Of a stretch of 50,437 bases of DNA, positions 48,282 to 50,437 are shown piece by piece. Every line of letters begins with the position of its first letter. Position 1 is the stretch's first letter. Both the position numbers and the translations under genes were made by a program. Location of the stretch: NCBI GenBank assembly GCA_021845725.1, contig JAJZVL010000016.1:1-50437 (forward strand), given 5' to 3'. A model generated the notes under the pieces. That model had not been told where the DNA came from. It was given only the letters and a program-made list of their open reading frames with translations, and did not search any database. The DNA comes from Actinomycetes bacterium (lineage in GTDB: Bacteria > Actinomycetota > Acidimicrobiia > Acidimicrobiales > RAAP-2).

Positions 48282-50051
48282 TCACAAGTACTGGCCGGTC
48301 CCCACCCGCTCGATCGCGCGCCCGCCGCGGCCGTCGCTCTCCTCGCTCATGAGGGTACGCACGTAGACGATGCGCTCGCCCTTCTTGCCCGAGATCCTTG
48401 CCCAGTCGTCGGGGTTGGTGGTGTTGGGCAGGTCCTCGTTCTCCTTGTACTCCTGGCGGATGGAGGCCACGAGGTCCGCGGTGCGGATGCCCCTCCCCTC
48501 CCCCGAGATCTCGCGCTTGATCGCGAGCTTCTTGGCGCGTCGCACGATGTTCTCGATCATCGCTCCGGAAGCGAAGTCCCGGTAGTAGAGGACCTCTTTG
48601 TCTCCGTTCTGGTAGGTGACCTCGAGGAAGCGGTTCTCGTCGTCGGCCCTGTACATCTCGGCGACAGTCACCTCGATCATCGCCTGTGCCGCCTTCTCGG
48701 GGTCCCCTCCACCGAGGCGGTCGACTTCCTCGGCATCCAGAGGCAGATCGGCGCGGAGGTACCTCGAGAAGATCTGGGCAGCAGCCTCGGCGTCGGGTCG
48801 CTCGATCTTGATCTTGACGTCCAGGCGACCCGGCCGCAGGATCGCCGGGTCGATGAGGTCCTCCCTGTTGGAGGCGCCGATCACGATCACGTCACGCAAC
48901 GCCTCCACGCCGTCGATCTCCGCCAGCAGCTGGGGGACGATCGTGGACTCCATGTCCGAGCTGATCCCGGTGCCCCTCGTTCGGAAGAGGGAGTCCATCT
49001 CGTCGAAGAAGACGATGACGGGCACGCCCTCTTCCGCCTTCTCCCGGGCGCGCTGGAAGACGAGGCGGATCTGGCGCTCGGTCTCGCCGACGTACTTGTT
49101 CAAGAGCTCCGGACCCTTGATGTTCAAGAAGTAGCTGCGGACGTTGGCGTTGCCGGTCGCCTCGGCGACCTTCTTGGCGAGCGAGTTGGCGACGGCCTTG
49201 GCGATGAGGGTCTTGCCGCAGCCGGGCGGGCCGTAGAGGAGGATGCCCTTGGGCGCAGGCAGCCGGTAGTCGTTGAAGAGCGCGCGATGCAGGTACGGCA
49301 GCTCCACGGCGTCGGTGATCGCCTCGATCTGGGTGTCCAGACCGCCGACGTCCGCGTACGTGATGTCGGGCACCTCCTCCAGGACGAGCTCTTCGACCTC
49401 GGGGCGAGGGAGCTTCTCGATGATGAGGTGGCTGCGGGAGTCCATGAGCAGCGTGTCTCCTGCCCGGAGCCGCACGTCGGCCATCGCGTCGGACAGCTCC
49501 ACGACCTGCTCTTCGTCGGCGCGCACGAAAACGGCCACTCGGCGTCCGGGGTCGAGGACCTCCTTCAGGGTGACCACGTCGCCGGCGAGCTCGCCGGGAC
49601 GTGCGAGCACCACGTTGAGCGACTCGTTCAGCACGACCTCGTCACCCTTGGAGAGCCTGCCGATGTCGATGTCGGGGTGCACGGAGACGCGCATCTTGCG
49701 CCCGCCTGAGAAGACGTCCACGGTCTCGTCGTCGTTCTGCCCGAGGTAGGTGCCGTACGCCGCGGGGGGCTGGGTGAGCTTCTCGACCTCTTCTCTGAGC
49801 GCGGCGAGCTGCTCCTTGGCCTGCTGCAGGGTGAAGGTCAGCTTCTCGTTCTGCGAGATCGCGTGGGCCAGCTGCCCCTTGGACTCGAGGAGCCGCTCCT
49901 CGAGGGTCTGCACGCGCCCGGGGCTCTCCTGGAGACGCCGCCGCAGCGCGCGCACCTCTTCCTCGGCCGCCTGGAGCCGGACGCGCAACACCTCCAGCTC
50001 GGCGCGAGGGTCTCCGCCGTCTTCGTACGCTCGATCAGGCGTCGGACTCAC
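48282..50051 (-). CDS. mpa: Proteasome-associated AAA ATPase ARC/Mpa
   Basis: 589 aa. An N-terminal coiled coil (residues about 15-95) binds Pup. Two OB domains follow (about 100-240), then the AAA domain: Walker A GPPGCGKT, Walker [13 protein letters not shown], and the second region [18 protein letters not shown]. The C-terminal GQYL is the motif that docks in the 20S alpha ring and opens the gate. It unfolds pupylated proteins for the proteasome. It is the first gene of the locus. Confidence 0.97.
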   Translation of the reverse strand: MSPTPDRAYEDGGDPRAELEVLRVRLQAAEEEVRALRRRLQESPGRVQTLEERLLESKGQLAHAISQNEKLTFTLQQAKEQLAALREEVEKLTQPPAAYGTYLGQNDDETVDVFSGGRKMRVSVHPDIDIGRLSKGDEVVLNESLNVVLARPGELAGDVVTLKEVLDPGRRVAVFVRADEEQVVELSDAMADVRLRAGDTLLMDSRSHLIIEKLPRPEVEELVLEEVPDITYADVGGLDTQIEAITDAVELPYLHRALFNDYRLPAPKGILLYGPPGCGKTLIAKAVANSLAKKVAEATGNANVRSYFLNIKGPELLNKYVGETERQIRLVFQRAREKAEEGVPVIVFFDEMDSLFRTRGTGISSDMESTIVPQLLAEIDGVEALRDVIVIGASNREDLIDPAILRPGRLDVKIKIERPDAEAAAQIFSRYLRADLPLDAEEVDRLGGGDPEKAAQAMIEVTVAEMYRADDENRFLEVTYQNGDKEVLYYRDFASGAMIENIVRRAKKLAIKREISGEGRGIRTADLVASIRQEYKENEDLPNTTNPDDWARISGKKGERIVYVRTLMSEESDGRGGRAIERVGTGQYL

Positions 50052-50437
50052 CTCCCGATCCCGTCCCCACCGTGCTCACCGCATGGTGGCTCCGCCTCTG
50101 GCCACCATACCGGCGACGGCACGGAGGCGCGCGGCAGAGGCGTGCATTTCGCTTTGGTCGAGCAATGCTCGGGAATGCTCGAGGATGCTCGGGAATTTTG
50201 GCCGAGCTGCGTCGCTTCTTCTGCTGGCGTTGCAACGCTGCTGGCCGGCGCCATGCTCTGTCGTGCCGGGGCGGCCTGCCTGCCTGCTGGGCGGGCGCCC
50301 ACCCGCTCGCCCCCATCTGCTCGCCGCCCCCATGCCGCCCTCGCTCGTCTCGGCCATGCCGAGCTCGCCGCCCCCATGCCGCCCTCGCTCGTCTCGGCCA
50401 TGCCGAGCTCGCCGCCCCCCATGCCGCCCTCGCTCGT
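50052..50437. other. Non-coding repeat-rich region upstream of mpa
   Basis: 386 nt with no credible gene. Near 50160-50200 ATGCTCGGGA-type units repeat, and CGAGCA-A-TGCTCG is a perfect inverted repeat; this may be near the mpa promoter, but no clear -10/-35 pair was found. A 44-bp repeat begins at 50320. Confidence 0.55.
50320..50437. repeat. 44-bp tandem repeat running off the window edge
   Basis: Units begin at 50320, 50364 and 50408, each starting CTCGCCGCCCCCATGCCGCC (one extra C in the third). The period is not a multiple of three. The array is cut by the window end. Confidence 0.9.

Noticed and set aside
45966-49709. Plus-strand open frame of 1247 codons
   Set aside because: It is the reverse reading of prcB, pup, dop and mpa, which have clear family motifs; long antisense frames are common at this GC.
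50048-50422. Minus-strand frame of 124 codons through the edge repeats
   Set aside because: It consists of repeat-derived sequence with no ribosome site or family likeness; the 44-bp period would break the frame with each copy change.
1-50437. tRNA, rRNA, tmRNA or glycine riboswitch
   Set aside because: No cloverleaf, rRNA-like or tandem glycine-aptamer pattern was seen in the gaps; gcvT follows another gene by 60 nt, leaving no room for a riboswitch.

Overview
The window is high-GC DNA (mostly about 63-72% G+C) from an actinobacterium. A complete prokaryotic proteasome/pupylation locus (ARC/Mpa, Dop, Pup, PrcB, PrcA, PafA) lies next to tatC and a HelY-type helicase. A ResR/Rv1830-like MerR gene precedes glycine-cleavage genes. 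There are frequent GTG starts and 4-nt start/stop overlaps, and a DUF4193 protein. The combination fits Acidimicrobiia or a relative, but the class is an inference from gene order and protein style, not a search result.

Layout. 1-5442 (+): end of an unidentified gene, a MerR regulator, a small PD-(D/E)XK-like protein, then gcvT, gcvPA and gcvPB. 5508-22923 (+): a long co-directional redox block. It starts with Mrp, a Tat-exported molybdopterin oxidoreductase, its four-cluster Fe-S subunit, an NrfD-type membrane subunit, a TorD-type chaperone, a polyferredoxin and TatA. After a 31-bp near-perfect palindrome it continues with six translationally coupled genes for a group-4-hydrogenase/complex-I-like membrane complex, and ends with a universal stress protein. 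23017-24807 (-): dynamin-like GTPase. 25137-30960 (+): two half-size MutS-family ATPases, UppS and a GGDEF-EAL protein. 31082-32959 (-): GT-C-like membrane protein. 33256-35183 (+): inorganic pyrophosphatase and an unknown basic protein. 35143-36835 (-): GNAT protein, a conserved unknown and DUF4193. 37193-50051 (-): double ThyX-like protein, HelY, TatC, TatB/A, signal peptidase I, PafA, PrcA, PrcB, Pup, Dop and ARC/Mpa. The right edge is non-coding repeat DNA. I saw no rRNA, tRNA, CRISPR array, transposase or phage gene.

Most interesting system. The hydrogenase-like complex is not a hydrogenase. Its large subunit has lost the four [NiFe] cysteines, and its NuoB-like subunit has lost all four cysteines of the N2-type cluster while keeping one ferredoxin-type [4Fe-4S] site. 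The antiporter-like membrane subunits keep most of their proton-path Lys and Glu residues. This matches the energy-converting-hydrogenase-related (Ehr) class, in an extreme de-metallated form, beside a Mo/Fe-S/NrfD oxidoreductase and a polyferredoxin. I infer that the block encodes a redox-coupled ion-translocating system with an unknown electron donor or acceptor.

A second theme is the density of short tandem duplications: about 28 arrays with periods of 12-44 bp in 50 kb. They sit in protein termini, linkers, gene junctions and intergenic DNA. Inside genes every period I measured is a multiple of three; outside genes most are not. Two arrays duplicate start codons (gcvPB and the TorD-like gene).
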